From assembly GCF_022398325.1 (NCBI RefSeq), contig NZ_JAKEVD010000025.1:1-64000 (forward strand): a DNA stretch of 64,000 nucleotides, written 5' to 3'. Positions 8,080 to 15,708 of the stretch are shown one piece after another; within the stretch, counting starts at the first letter, position 1, and every line of letters starts with the position of its first letter. This stretch comes from Shewanella sp. Isolate13 (GTDB lineage: Bacteria > Pseudomonadota > Gammaproteobacteria > Enterobacterales > Shewanellaceae). Below the pieces are notes generated by a model. It made no database searches. It worked only from the letters and a program-made list of their open reading frames with translations, and was not told the DNA's origin. A program made the translations under genes and the position numbers.

Positions 8080-9174
8080 TTAGAATGCTTGTTTACCATT
8101 GCGCACAAATGACGGTGCGATGACTTTAACCGGTACACGCTTCTTACGCATCTCAACTTCAGCCACATCACCAATGCTACGTGGTACGCGAGCCATAGCG
8201 ATTGAGTAACCTAGTGTAGGCGAGAATGTGCCACTGGTAATGGTGCCTTGCTGCTCAACGCCATCACTGTCGGTAAAGAATACTGACATGCCGTGACGGA
8301 TAACGCCTTTTGCATCCATGACAAGGCCAACTAGCTTGTCGGTACCTTCGGCTTTAATCTTCTCTAGTGCTTGGCGACCGTTAAAGTCACGATCCGCTGG
8401 CTCCCATGCTACCGTCCACCCCATGTTCGCAGCCAATGGGTTAACGCTTTCGTCCATATCTAGGCCGTAAAGGTTCATGCCCGCTTCTAGGCGTAGGGTG
8501 TCGCGTGCACCTAGGCCACATGGACGGATACCGGCTTCAAGGAAGGCTTGCCACAATGCTTCGGCCTCTGCTTCTGGCACGATAACTTCATAGCCAGTTT
8601 CACCTGTGTAACCTGTAGTTGCGATAAATAGCGAGCCTGATTGCACGCCGAAGAATGGCTTCATGCCTTCTACTGCAGCATTTTGCTCGGCGTTAAATAC
8701 GGTGGCCGCTTTTGCCTTGGCATTTGGACCTTGAACGGCGATCATCGCCAGCTCAGGACGCTCGGTTACTTCAACGCTGAAGCCTTTAACTTGCTCGTTG
8801 ATCCAAGCTAGGTCTTTTTCACGGGTTGCTGAGTTAACAACAATGCGGTATTCGGTATCTGATAGGTAATAGGTGATAAGGTCGTCGATCACGCCGCCGT
8901 TATGGTCAAGCATGCCGCCGTATAGGGCCTTACCTGGGACTTTAAGCTTAGCGACGTCGTTGGCTAGCAGTTTGCGTAAAAAGGCACAAGCGTCATCACC
9001 AATCACATCGACAACAGTCATGTGAGACACGTCGAACATACCGGCGTCTTGGCGCACTGCGTGATGTTCTTCGATTTGTGAACCGTAGTTAAGTGGCATA
9101 TCCCAACCATGGAAGTCTACCATCTTGCCGTTCGATTCTAGATGCTTGTTAAAAAGTACAGTTTTGTTAGCCAT
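8080..9174 (-). CDS. gcvT: Aminomethyltransferase, glycine cleavage T-protein
   Basis: This 364-residue T-protein transfers the C1 unit from the GcvH aminomethyl-lipoyl arm to tetrahydrofolate, releasing ammonia. The early [14 protein letters not shown] segment, the VSHM motif (around residue 50) and the GYTGETGYE motif are diagnostic. The length is normal. The start is supported by GAAGGG about 9 bp upstream. It is the first gene of the gcvT-H-P set and has a plausible promoter at 9299-9330. Confidence 0.98.
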   Translation of the reverse strand: MANKTVLFNKHLESNGKMVDFHGWDMPLNYGSQIEEHHAVRQDAGMFDVSHMTVVDVIGDDACAFLRKLLANDVAKLKVPGKALYGGMLDHNGGVIDDLITYYLSDTEYRIVVNSATREKDLAWINEQVKGFSVEVTERPELAMIAVQGPNAKAKAATVFNAEQNAAVEGMKPFFGVQSGSLFIATTGYTGETGYEVIVPEAEAEALWQAFLEAGIRPCGLGARDTLRLEAGMNLYGLDMDESVNPLAANMGWTVAWEPADRDFNGRQALEKIKAEGTDKLVGLVMDAKGVIRHGMSVFFTDSDGVEQQGTITSGTFSPTLGYSIAMARVPRSIGDVAEVEMRKKRVPVKVIAPSFVRNGKQAF

Positions 9175-9298
9175 TTTTATCCCTTCTTTGGGGTCTTCTA
9201 GTCTTCGACTGATCCCAGCACTTTATAAAGGTACTGTGTAGGGTACTCACGTAAGCTACTGGCACCAGATTCATGTCGTGGTATTAAAATGCGGCGAA

Positions 9299-9330
9299 AT
9301 TATACCTTGAGACGCTACTTTGTATACAAA
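9299..9330 (-). promoter_or_regulatory. Predicted gcvT promoter with 12-bp palindrome
   Basis: On the minus strand a perfect TATAAT (9299-9304) lies about 125 bp upstream of the gcvT start. The perfect palindrome TTTGTATACAAA (9319-9330) covers the -35 region. Its core TTGTATACAA resembles operators of FadR/FCD-type GntR regulators. The -35 hexamer itself is weak, so the promoter may depend on or be blocked by a regulator. No glycine riboswitch consensus was recognised in the leader. Confidence 0.5.
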
Positions 9331-9478
9331 AGAATTTTCTAATCCGAACAGTTTTGTCATTAGTTTTTCTCATTATCAATTTGTAAATTTTTCACACAAA
9401 AAGATCGCAAACCTTAGCCGTGCTAACAAACGCATGAAATTAAAGGCTTATTTAGACTTAACTAATGAGTACTAATTG

Positions 9479-10699
9479 TTAATTTTCACTCCGCCGACAC
9501 AACTTAGGCAGGTTGCTCTTGTTACCTAGCGCCTGTTGAATAAACAGTGTTTTCAATGGCGCAAAATTATCGACGATATTTAACCCCAGATCGCGTATGG
9601 CCTTTTTAAGTGGATTACTGCCTTGGAAGAGTCGTTTAAAGCCTTCCATCGCGGTGATCATCTCTAACGCTTCGGCCTTACGCCAGCGTTCGAGGTCGCG
9701 CAGATTACGGTAATCACCAATATCTTTGCCCTGATGTTTAAGCTCACTAACCACTTCGACTATGCTGGCGGCGTCGAGAAAACCTAGGTTAACCCCCTGT
9801 CCTGCAAGTGGGTGAATGGTGTGCGCCGCATCGCCTGCTAGCACTAAACGTGACTGAGCAAAATGGCGGGCATAACGCATGCGTAGCGGGAACGACTGAC
9901 GTTCACTCTCAAGACTACACATACCGAGGCGACCATCGAAAGCCGCGGTTAATGCGCGCTCGAAGCCTATCTTATCTAATGCCAGTAGCTCGTCTGCTTT
10001 CTCTGGTGACACCGACCAGACGATTGAGCAGAGATCTCTTTCATATAGCGGCAGGAAGGCCAGTGGTCCTTCGCTGTCGAACACTTGCCTTGCGGTGCTA
10101 CCATGGGGAAGCTCGGTGCGAATGGTCGCAACGATGGCGTGATGGTTGTAATCCCAAAAGGTCATTGGAATTTTGCACTGCTCGCGCACCCAAGAGTTAG
10201 CGCCGTCGGCGGCGACCACCAGCGCAGCACTTAAGCTATCGCCGTTGTCTAAGGTTAACCAAGCCTCACGCTCGCCAAAGGCGATACGCTCTAGGCGCTG
10301 ATTTTCAATATAGGTTAACTCGCTAAACTCACCTGCGCGTTCGGCCAGTGCAAAGGCGATGGCGTCGTTCTCAATAATCGAACCTAGGTGAGTTTCACTC
10401 AATGAGTGGGCGTCGAAATCAATTTTGCCTAGGCTGTCTTTATCCCAGACCTGCATCTTTTGGTAAGGACTCACTCTCGATGCAGCCAAGTACGGCCAAG
10501 CGCCTAAGTTTGTAATAAGCTGTTGGCTGGCCTTGTTGATGGCGCTGACCCTGAGCTTTGGCGCACCCGATACCGCTTGGGTTTGACCCGCATCGATCAC
10601 CACCACTTTAATGCCTTCCATCGCTAAACCAATAGCCGTTGCGAGGCCAACCATGCCCCCACCAACAATTGCGACATCATAAGTTTGTGTGCTTAACAT
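9479..10699 (-). CDS. ubiI: FAD-dependent ubiquinone hydroxylase UbiI (VisC)
   Basis: This 406-residue flavoprotein monooxygenase of the UbiH/UbiF/UbiI family performs a ring hydroxylation (C5) in aerobic ubiquinone synthesis. The N-terminal dinucleotide fold VGGGMVGL starts near residue 13. The mid-protein VVAADGANS holds the DG motif, and LAGDAAHTIHPLAGQG is the second FAD-binding (GD) motif. UbiI rather than UbiH is chosen because the gene sits next to gcvT and after the other paralogue, the order known from E. coli. Confidence 0.9.
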   Translation of the reverse strand: MLSTQTYDVAIVGGGMVGLATAIGLAMEGIKVVVIDAGQTQAVSGAPKLRVSAINKASQQLITNLGAWPYLAASRVSPYQKMQVWDKDSLGKIDFDAHSLSETHLGSIIENDAIAFALAERAGEFSELTYIENQRLERIAFGEREAWLTLDNGDSLSAALVVAADGANSWVREQCKIPMTFWDYNHHAIVATIRTELPHGSTARQVFDSEGPLAFLPLYERDLCSIVWSVSPEKADELLALDKIGFERALTAAFDGRLGMCSLESERQSFPLRMRYARHFAQSRLVLAGDAAHTIHPLAGQGVNLGFLDAASIVEVVSELKHQGKDIGDYRNLRDLERWRKAEALEMITAMEGFKRLFQGSNPLKKAIRDLGLNIVDNFAPLKTLFIQQALGNKSNLPKLCRRSEN

Positions 10700-10767
10700 C
10701 TTCTACCCTTACTCAAAAAACGGCTTATTTCTATAATTGAATTATGTGGCTAGCAGCTTACTGAATG

Positions 10768-12099
10768 CTAACTTTTTACCCAGCCCATCGCCTTTTGCGC
10801 CACTGGCGTCTTTAACGGCGGGAACCAAGAGAGTAGCCGCAGCCCGAGATTTCGGCCAATCACCAGCGGCCAATAGTCATTGGAAAACCCGCGAACTAAG
10901 AATTCGATATTGTTCATGGTGCCTTGCCTATCGGCCTTACGGCGCTCAAGATAGGCATGGGTTAATGCTGCGCTCCCCACGTCAACGGCCGAATGTGGTT
11001 CGTTACCAGCGTTAGTAAGCGCTTGCTCACTTAGTTGCGATTTTGCTAGCTGTTGCTGGATCACATCTATCAGGCACATAACATCACGCAGACCTAAGTT
11101 AAAACCTTGGCCTGCAATCGGGTGCAGAGTTTGCGCCGCATTGCCTAAAAACACGGTGCGATGATAGATAGGCCGCGGCATATACGACAGTAATAGCGGG
11201 TAACTAAAGCGGTTACCGATATCGATAAAGCGCCCGGCTCGGTAGCCAAAGGCCTGTTGCAGCTTGTCGATAAATTCACCCTTTGGTGCCGTTAGTAGCT
11301 GCTCGGCTTCATCGGGCGGTAGTGCCCACACTAAAGAGAGGCGCGACTCACCGTTACTGTCGGCCATTGGCAGTAGTGCCAGTGGCCCCGTTTGAGTAAA
11401 GCGCTCATAGGCCCAACCGTCATGGGGCTGCTCGGTGTGAATGTTGGCGATAATTGCGCTCTGGCCAAAATCAACCTGCTCTAATGGCTGCTTAAAGGCT
11501 TGGCGCACCTTAGAGTTAACCCCATCGGCGGCAACCACTAGCTTAGCGGCAATCTGCTGGCCATCTTCGAGGGTCAACAGTTGTGAGTCCCTACCCGCCT
11601 CGATGCTTTGCAACTTATTGGGGCAATAAAGCGCAATATCACTTTTTTCTAGCAGGCCAAACAACTTGTTGCCCACAGCTTCAAGCTCGACCACTTGGCC
11701 GAGATACGGTAGATGGAATGACTCGCTGTTAAGCTCAGTCATGCCAAAGTGGCCGCGGTCAGAAACATGGATATTGCTAATGGGTGTTGCTAACGACTCA
11801 AGCTGTTGCCAAAGACCTAGCTGCTGTAGCTGAAAGATCGAGCCATGGGAGATAGCGATGGAGCGGGCATCGAAGCCTGGATGCTCATTGCTTGGCTTAT
11901 GGGTCTCGATAAGAGCGATCTTGAGGGGAAGTGAGCTCTTGCTAGTCGCTAAATTAAGCTCCTCGACCTGCTTTTGTACAAGCTGGGCCAGTCCTAGGGC
12001 TAAAGTCGCCCCCGCCATCGCACCACCAACAATGGCGATATCAACTTCATTAACCTCAGCGGTAGTTGCAAGGCCAGCGCATTCGTTAGGATTAACCAT
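10768..12099 (-). CDS. ubiH: FAD-dependent ubiquinone hydroxylase UbiH
   Basis: This 443-residue paralogue of the next gene catalyses the C4 hydroxylation of the ubiquinone ring in E. coli. It carries VGGAMAGA near the N-terminus (about 26-33), VVAADGVNS in the middle and LGNAAQTLHPIAGQG near residue 310. In that last motif the usual D of GDAAH is replaced by N. Two insert-like stretches (about 45-60 and 345-375) make it longer than E. coli UbiH (392). It precedes ubiI by 68 bp, probably in one transcript. The pepP gene that separates ygfB and ubiH in E. coli is missing here. Confidence 0.9.
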   Translation of the reverse strand: MVNPNECAGLATTAEVNEVDIAIVGGAMAGATLALGLAQLVQKQVEELNLATSKSSLPLKIALIETHKPSNEHPGFDARSIAISHGSIFQLQQLGLWQQLESLATPISNIHVSDRGHFGMTELNSESFHLPYLGQVVELEAVGNKLFGLLEKSDIALYCPNKLQSIEAGRDSQLLTLEDGQQIAAKLVVAADGVNSKVRQAFKQPLEQVDFGQSAIIANIHTEQPHDGWAYERFTQTGPLALLPMADSNGESRLSLVWALPPDEAEQLLTAPKGEFIDKLQQAFGYRAGRFIDIGNRFSYPLLLSYMPRPIYHRTVFLGNAAQTLHPIAGQGFNLGLRDVMCLIDVIQQQLAKSQLSEQALTNAGNEPHSAVDVGSAALTHAYLERRKADRQGTMNNIEFLVRGFSNDYWPLVIGRNLGLRLLSWFPPLKTPVAQKAMGWVKS

Positions 12100-12149
12100 G
12101 GGATCTATGAACTCAACAACAAAATAAATTTAGGTATTACTGATACAAA

Positions 12150-12180
12150 AACCGCCATGCCTAAAGGCGATGGCGGTATT
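12150..12180 (-). terminator. Terminator between ygfB and ubiH
   Basis: ACCGCCATGCC pairs with GGCGATGGCGGT with one bulge, followed on the minus strand by TTTTTG. It should end the ygfB transcript, so ubiH-ubiI probably has its own promoter in the short gap. Confidence 0.75.
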
Positions 12181-12194
12181 TAGTTATCAACGAG

Positions 12195-12770
12195 TTAGTG
12201 AAGCACGCCCACATCGATTGGTTCGTTGTCATCGACGGCTGGGCCGAACTCGGCGTAACACATCAGCGCCGCCATGCGAGTGAACTCCATCAACTCAATC
12301 AGCGCCGCCTCTGACTCTTCGTCTTCGGCAACGTCAAACTCCACCTGAGCGATCTCAGACAAGTCTTGGATCACCTCACGCACATCCAATGATGCTTCGT
12401 TAAGTTTAGGCTGAATAATCGCGATGCCCGTAAGGAAGCTTTGTACCCATAAGGATAGCGCTTCAACGCGCTTAGGCAGTGATTCTTCCTCTTGCGGTAG
12501 CATAGGGCTAAAGCCAAAGTCAGTATCTGATAGACGGGTAACCGCATCTTGATACAGCTCCTCAATCAGCGCTTGCAGCTCTTTAGGTAGTGCCTGACCG
12601 TCGTTCATCAGCTCAAGTAGCGGTTGAGTCCAACCCGAGGCGTTTTGCTCTACCCCACCACAAATGAGCCCAACGAGTGCGCCATGAACTTCGACAGGGT
12701 GCTGACCAATCTCAGCGGCGTTGAGTGCTGCAAGTAACTTATCTATGCGCAATGTAGGTAGGCTAGCCAT
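12195..12770 (-). CDS. ygfB: YgfB/UPF0149 family protein
   Basis: This 191-residue acidic cytoplasmic protein belongs to the YgfB (UPF0149) family, whose molecular role is not settled. It shows the family's HGALVGLICGG motif-like segment (residues 25-39) and the C-terminal EFTRMAALMCYAEF region. It sits divergent from zapA-ssrS, as in E. coli and Vibrio. It has a normal length and no membrane segments. Confidence 0.92.
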   Translation of the reverse strand: MASLPTLRIDKLLAALNAAEIGQHPVEVHGALVGLICGGVEQNASGWTQPLLELMNDGQALPKELQALIEELYQDAVTRLSDTDFGFSPMLPQEEESLPKRVEALSLWVQSFLTGIAIIQPKLNEASLDVREVIQDLSEIAQVEFDVAEDEESEAALIELMEFTRMAALMCYAEFGPAVDDNEPIDVGVLH

Positions 12771-13033
12771 AAGGTGTTATCCAATCACAAAATATACTCG
12801 CTTCATGCTAGCAGAAGTGGGGGTTTCGACCAAGAGTCGACTCGATAAAGTCGGTAAAAGTTTGCGGGCTTAGCCACAAAAGCAGCAATCCCTAAGCTCG
12901 CTCAATTAGCCAAAGGTTAACAGTTTAGTTAGCGCTTAATTACTTTATTAGTACAAAGTGGTTTATGTTTATACGCCAATGGCGATCTAAACAACAATTA
13001 ATCTAAACAGTGCCAGTTTGCACGCCGATCGTG

Positions 13034-13062
13034 TTGCACTTTGCTATGTAGACCGATATAGT
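13034..13062 (+). promoter_or_regulatory. Predicted zapA-ssrS promoter
   Basis: TTGCAC (13034-13039) and TATAGT (13057-13062) are separated by 17 bp. Transcription would begin near 13069, which leaves room for a ribosome site before ATG 13098 but not before the GTG at 13071. The rest of the 327-bp gap between ygfB and zapA shows nothing else that I can name. Confidence 0.55.
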
Positions 13063-13097
13063 CCGCTCAAGTGCACGGTTTAAGGATTCTTCTCGGG

Positions 13098-13418
13098 ATG
13101 AGTAGCAAGGCGATTGACATAACCCTTTTGGGTCGTACCTACTCTATTGCTTGTCCACAAGGACAAGAGGCTGCGCTTAGGCATGTGGCCAGCAACCTTG
13201 AAAAGCAGTTAAGCTCGCTTAAAGCGCGTACTAACAATATTAGCCGTGAAGAAATCGCCATTATGGCAGCGTTAAATATCGGCTATGAGCTGTTAGAAGA
13301 ACAGCAAAAGAATCAAGATTATATTAGGCAGATGGATAATAAAATCGGTTTGCTACAGTCGACACTTGAAGATGCGCTCGTTGAACGCGCTACAAAACCC
13401 GACGAAAATTCGTTATAA
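13098..13418 (+). CDS. zapA: Cell division protein ZapA
   Basis: This 106-residue cytoplasmic protein bundles FtsZ protofilaments at the division site. The N-terminal KAIDITLLGRTYSIACP strand region and the helical REEIAIMAALNIGYELL segment are typical, and the C-terminal third is a coiled coil. ATG 13098 is preferred over GTG 13071 because AAGGA lies 11 bp upstream and the predicted promoter leaves no leader for the GTG. It is directly followed by 6S RNA, as in other gammaproteobacteria. Confidence 0.92.
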   Translation: MSSKAIDITLLGRTYSIACPQGQEAALRHVASNLEKQLSSLKARTNNISREEIAIMAALNIGYELLEEQQKNQDYIRQMDNKIGLLQSTLEDALVERATKPDENSL

Positions 13419-13500
13419 TAGAGCTTGCTTAATCAGCAGCCTTTAACAGATTTATCGTAAGCCCATTTAGGTCACCCGACTGGTTTACGAACACAAGTTT

Positions 13501-13682
13501 TGCTCCCTGGGATATTCGCTAGCTGGTAATGTCCCTGTGCCGATACTTACAAACCCAGGGTGAATGTTTTACTGACATTGTGCAGGCTCGGCTCGTACCG
13601 AGAAGCCTTAGGAGGTACTCATTTACCCGCCTTGAACCTACGGTTCAAGGGCTACACCAGCGGTCGGTATTCTGGGGAGCAT
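13501..13682 (+). ncRNA. ssrS: 6S RNA
   Basis: This small RNA binds the sigma-70 RNA polymerase holoenzyme in stationary phase by mimicking an open promoter. The ends close as GCTCCC (from 13502) with GGGAGC (to 13680). Conserved 6S blocks follow in order: GTCCCTGTGCCGATA, CGAGAAGCCTTA, and CCTTGAACC...GGTTCAAGGG with loop. The position after zapA is diagnostic. Exact ends are estimated. Its usual downstream partner fthC is 8.3 kb away in this genome. Confidence 0.93.
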
Positions 13683-13697
13683 CTAAATCTTTGCAAT

Positions 13698-13730
13698 AAG
13701 CCACTTTGTTGATGACAGAGTGGCTTTTTT
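13698..13730 (+). terminator. Terminator after 6S RNA
   Basis: AAGCCACT pairs with AGTGGCTT with a T6 tract, 16 bp past the 6S 3' end. Confidence 0.85.
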
Positions 13731-13737
13731 GTTTAAA

Positions 13738-14039
13738 AGAAGGTTCTAGGGCGCTTCGCTTCGAGGACGGGCTTCGCCCTACTAGGAAAATCAAAAGCAT
13801 GACGGACTAAAGCCCGACCTACGAAACAAGACCGCTTTTCCGTCTTAGCTTTAATCGTCTTTGCTTTTGCATTTCCTAGAACCTTTCTTTGCCTTTCCGT
13901 AAGCTCAGCGTTCTTTAAGTGACGTAGTCACGTTCGCAAGGCCGCAGGCCGTTCGTCTTTGCTTGTACCGTCTTTGCTTTTCCTAGCACCTAGAACCATC
14001 TTTGCTCCTCCTAGTACCTAGGACCTTTCTTCGCCAATA
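13738..14039. repeat. Dispersed repeat, copy A
   Basis: It begins AGGTTCTAGGGCGC and ends CTAGTACCTAGGACCTT, so the tips are imperfect inverted repeats. Inside are a GGGCG...CGCCC hairpin with CGGGCTTCGCCCT, then ATGACGGACTAAAGCCCG, then a GTGACGTAGTCAC hairpin. The same blocks recur at 33594-33880 and 33882-34155, and partly at 21797-21925. It carries no gene and looks like a MITE-type intergenic element. Confidence 0.8.
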
Positions 14040-14247
14040 TACTGACAATGCTAGCAATTTTGACAGATAACCACTATTCACATGTCACATTATGTAAAAT
14101 ACGCATAGCTCAAAATTAGAACAAAAATCAAAGTAAAGCGAATATTTTCAATAGCTTGTGCAAAACAACGTCATATAGCCATCGTTGTATTGGGCCTTCA
14201 TTTCGAGTATAAAGCGCGAATAATTAATAACTTGCAACTTAAGGACT

Positions 14248-15708
14248 ATGACAAGTTACCTACGGAAAGCCCGTCGTTGTTACGCGCTGCTGCTCATTAC
14301 ACTCTTCGCACTTTCAGGTTGTCAATCTACCCCCGAGGCACCACCTGCACCAGCGAAGGTTATCCCCCATGCATTAAGCCACCTGCCTTTCGATGTGAAA
14401 GTTGATGGCGAAGATATTGTCGATATTCAATTAGCACTAGGCGATCGCAACTTATACCTCAGCGATAATGGCCATATCAAAATGGTGTCAATTGCTCAGT
14501 GTCCGCTGGATATCTCGGCGCACCGTGGTGACTTTCGCTTGCCAGAAAGTAGCGACCTTGCCATCGCAGCTGCACTATTTGATAACTACAACAGTGTCGA
14601 AATCGATGTTATGCAATTAGGGGATGGCACTTGGGTCAACCATCATGATAGCCAAACAGGGCGCGCAACGGTTTATTACACCGGTGAGCGCTACAAACTT
14701 GAGCGCATGAACCGTAAGCAATATGCCAAGCTAAAGCTACGTCAAAAAGGCTCCAATGAATTGCTGGATAGACGACCCATTACTGCCTATGAGGCCTTTA
14801 CCACCTTTGCAGCTTATCGCTCTTATGATCAACTGCTAAACGTAGAGATTAAGTCTGAAGCTAATGGTCATGAGTTAGTTGAGCTCGACAATATGTTGCG
14901 CCAAACCATTGGTCAGGGCGGCTTTTACTACTCGGCATCCGATCTTGAAATGCTGGAGAAGCTTCGTGGAATTAACCCACGCGTCTACCTAGGCTTTGTT
15001 CAAGGTGCGCACCCAACCAGTGTCGATAAAGTCACTGCAGATCTACGCCGTGGCGCGCAAAACGATGACTACTACTTAGATAACCAAAATAGTATCGAGT
15101 TTGCCGGTAAATATGGCACTAAACGTTATCGTTCTCGCTATAAAAACTACGCCTCACTTGCAGGTATTAAAAAGATCAATGACAAGCTAGGTAATAACGC
15201 TGGTTTGCACTTAGATATTCGCAGTTTTATGCAAAACACTAGCGTTCTAAACAGTGCGCACCGTTACGGCATGAAAGTGTATACCTATACGATCAACGGC
15301 ACCGATTATCATCAGTCGCAACTAAAGCGTTTGGCTAAATCAAAACTACCTGATGGCGTCATTGTCGATACGACACCTTATAAGATCTGCCAAAAGCTAT
15401 TTAACCCTGCCGTGCCTAAAAAGCGCTATCAGCCGCTAACCGCTTCGGGTAAGTATATCGCCTCGCTACCAAGCGATGCTGACTTTGACCGCTTCGATGA
15501 GATGCTAGGCTACCAACAAGAAGGCTATTACATCTCGTTAAATTCGGGCCTTAAAACGATTGCCAGCGCTAAAGCAAAACCTAAAAAGGTAAGCAAGCTG
15601 ACTCACGGCAGTAATCCACATGGTTTCCCAACCATTGTCGATGAAGAGATAGAAACCACCAATAGCCAAACTATTATTTTAACCCTACCAAGTAGTAACA
15701 ATGACTGA
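14248..15708 (+). CDS. Glycerophosphodiester phosphodiesterase-like lipoprotein
   Basis: This 486-residue protein has a lipoprotein signal peptide with lipobox LSGC (Cys25). A GDPD-type TIM barrel starts near residue 88. The expected active-site residues are visible: H92-R93-G94, E100, E118 and D120, and the NHHD histidine at about 132-133. NVEIKSE (about 205) and GVIVDTTPY near residue 375 fit the barrel's later strands. Such enzymes release glycerol-3-phosphate from glycerophosphodiesters. After the barrel comes a roughly 100-residue tail of no known fold. The stop overlaps the start of the next gene (ATGACTGA), so the three genes to 20081 form a coupled operon. ATG 14248 has AAGGA upstream. 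Confidence 0.85.
   Translation: MTSYLRKARRCYALLLITLFALSGCQSTPEAPPAPAKVIPHALSHLPFDVKVDGEDIVDIQLALGDRNLYLSDNGHIKMVSIAQCPLDISAHRGDFRLPESSDLAIAAALFDNYNSVEIDVMQLGDGTWVNHHDSQTGRATVYYTGERYKLERMNRKQYAKLKLRQKGSNELLDRRPITAYEAFTTFAAYRSYDQLLNVEIKSEANGHELVELDNMLRQTIGQGGFYYSASDLEMLEKLRGINPRVYLGFVQGAHPTSVDKVTADLRRGAQNDDYYLDNQNSIEFAGKYGTKRYRSRYKNYASLAGIKKINDKLGNNAGLHLDIRSFMQNTSVLNSAHRYGMKVYTYTINGTDYHQSQLKRLAKSKLPDGVIVDTTPYKICQKLFNPAVPKKRYQPLTASGKYIASLPSDADFDRFDEMLGYQQEGYYISLNSGLKTIASAKAKPKKVSKLTHGSNPHGFPTIVDEEIETTNSQTIILTLPSSNND

Noticed and set aside
9175-9300. Glycine riboswitch before gcvT
   Set aside because: The conserved glycine-aptamer blocks were not found in the leader on the minus strand.
12100-12194. 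Missing or broken pepP
   Set aside because: The gap has only a terminator and no peptidase remnant; loss or a different place is more likely than a decayed gene here.
13738-14039. CRISPR array
   Set aside because: Repeats are long, irregular and have internal hairpins; there are no evenly spaced short repeats with unique spacers and no cas genes.
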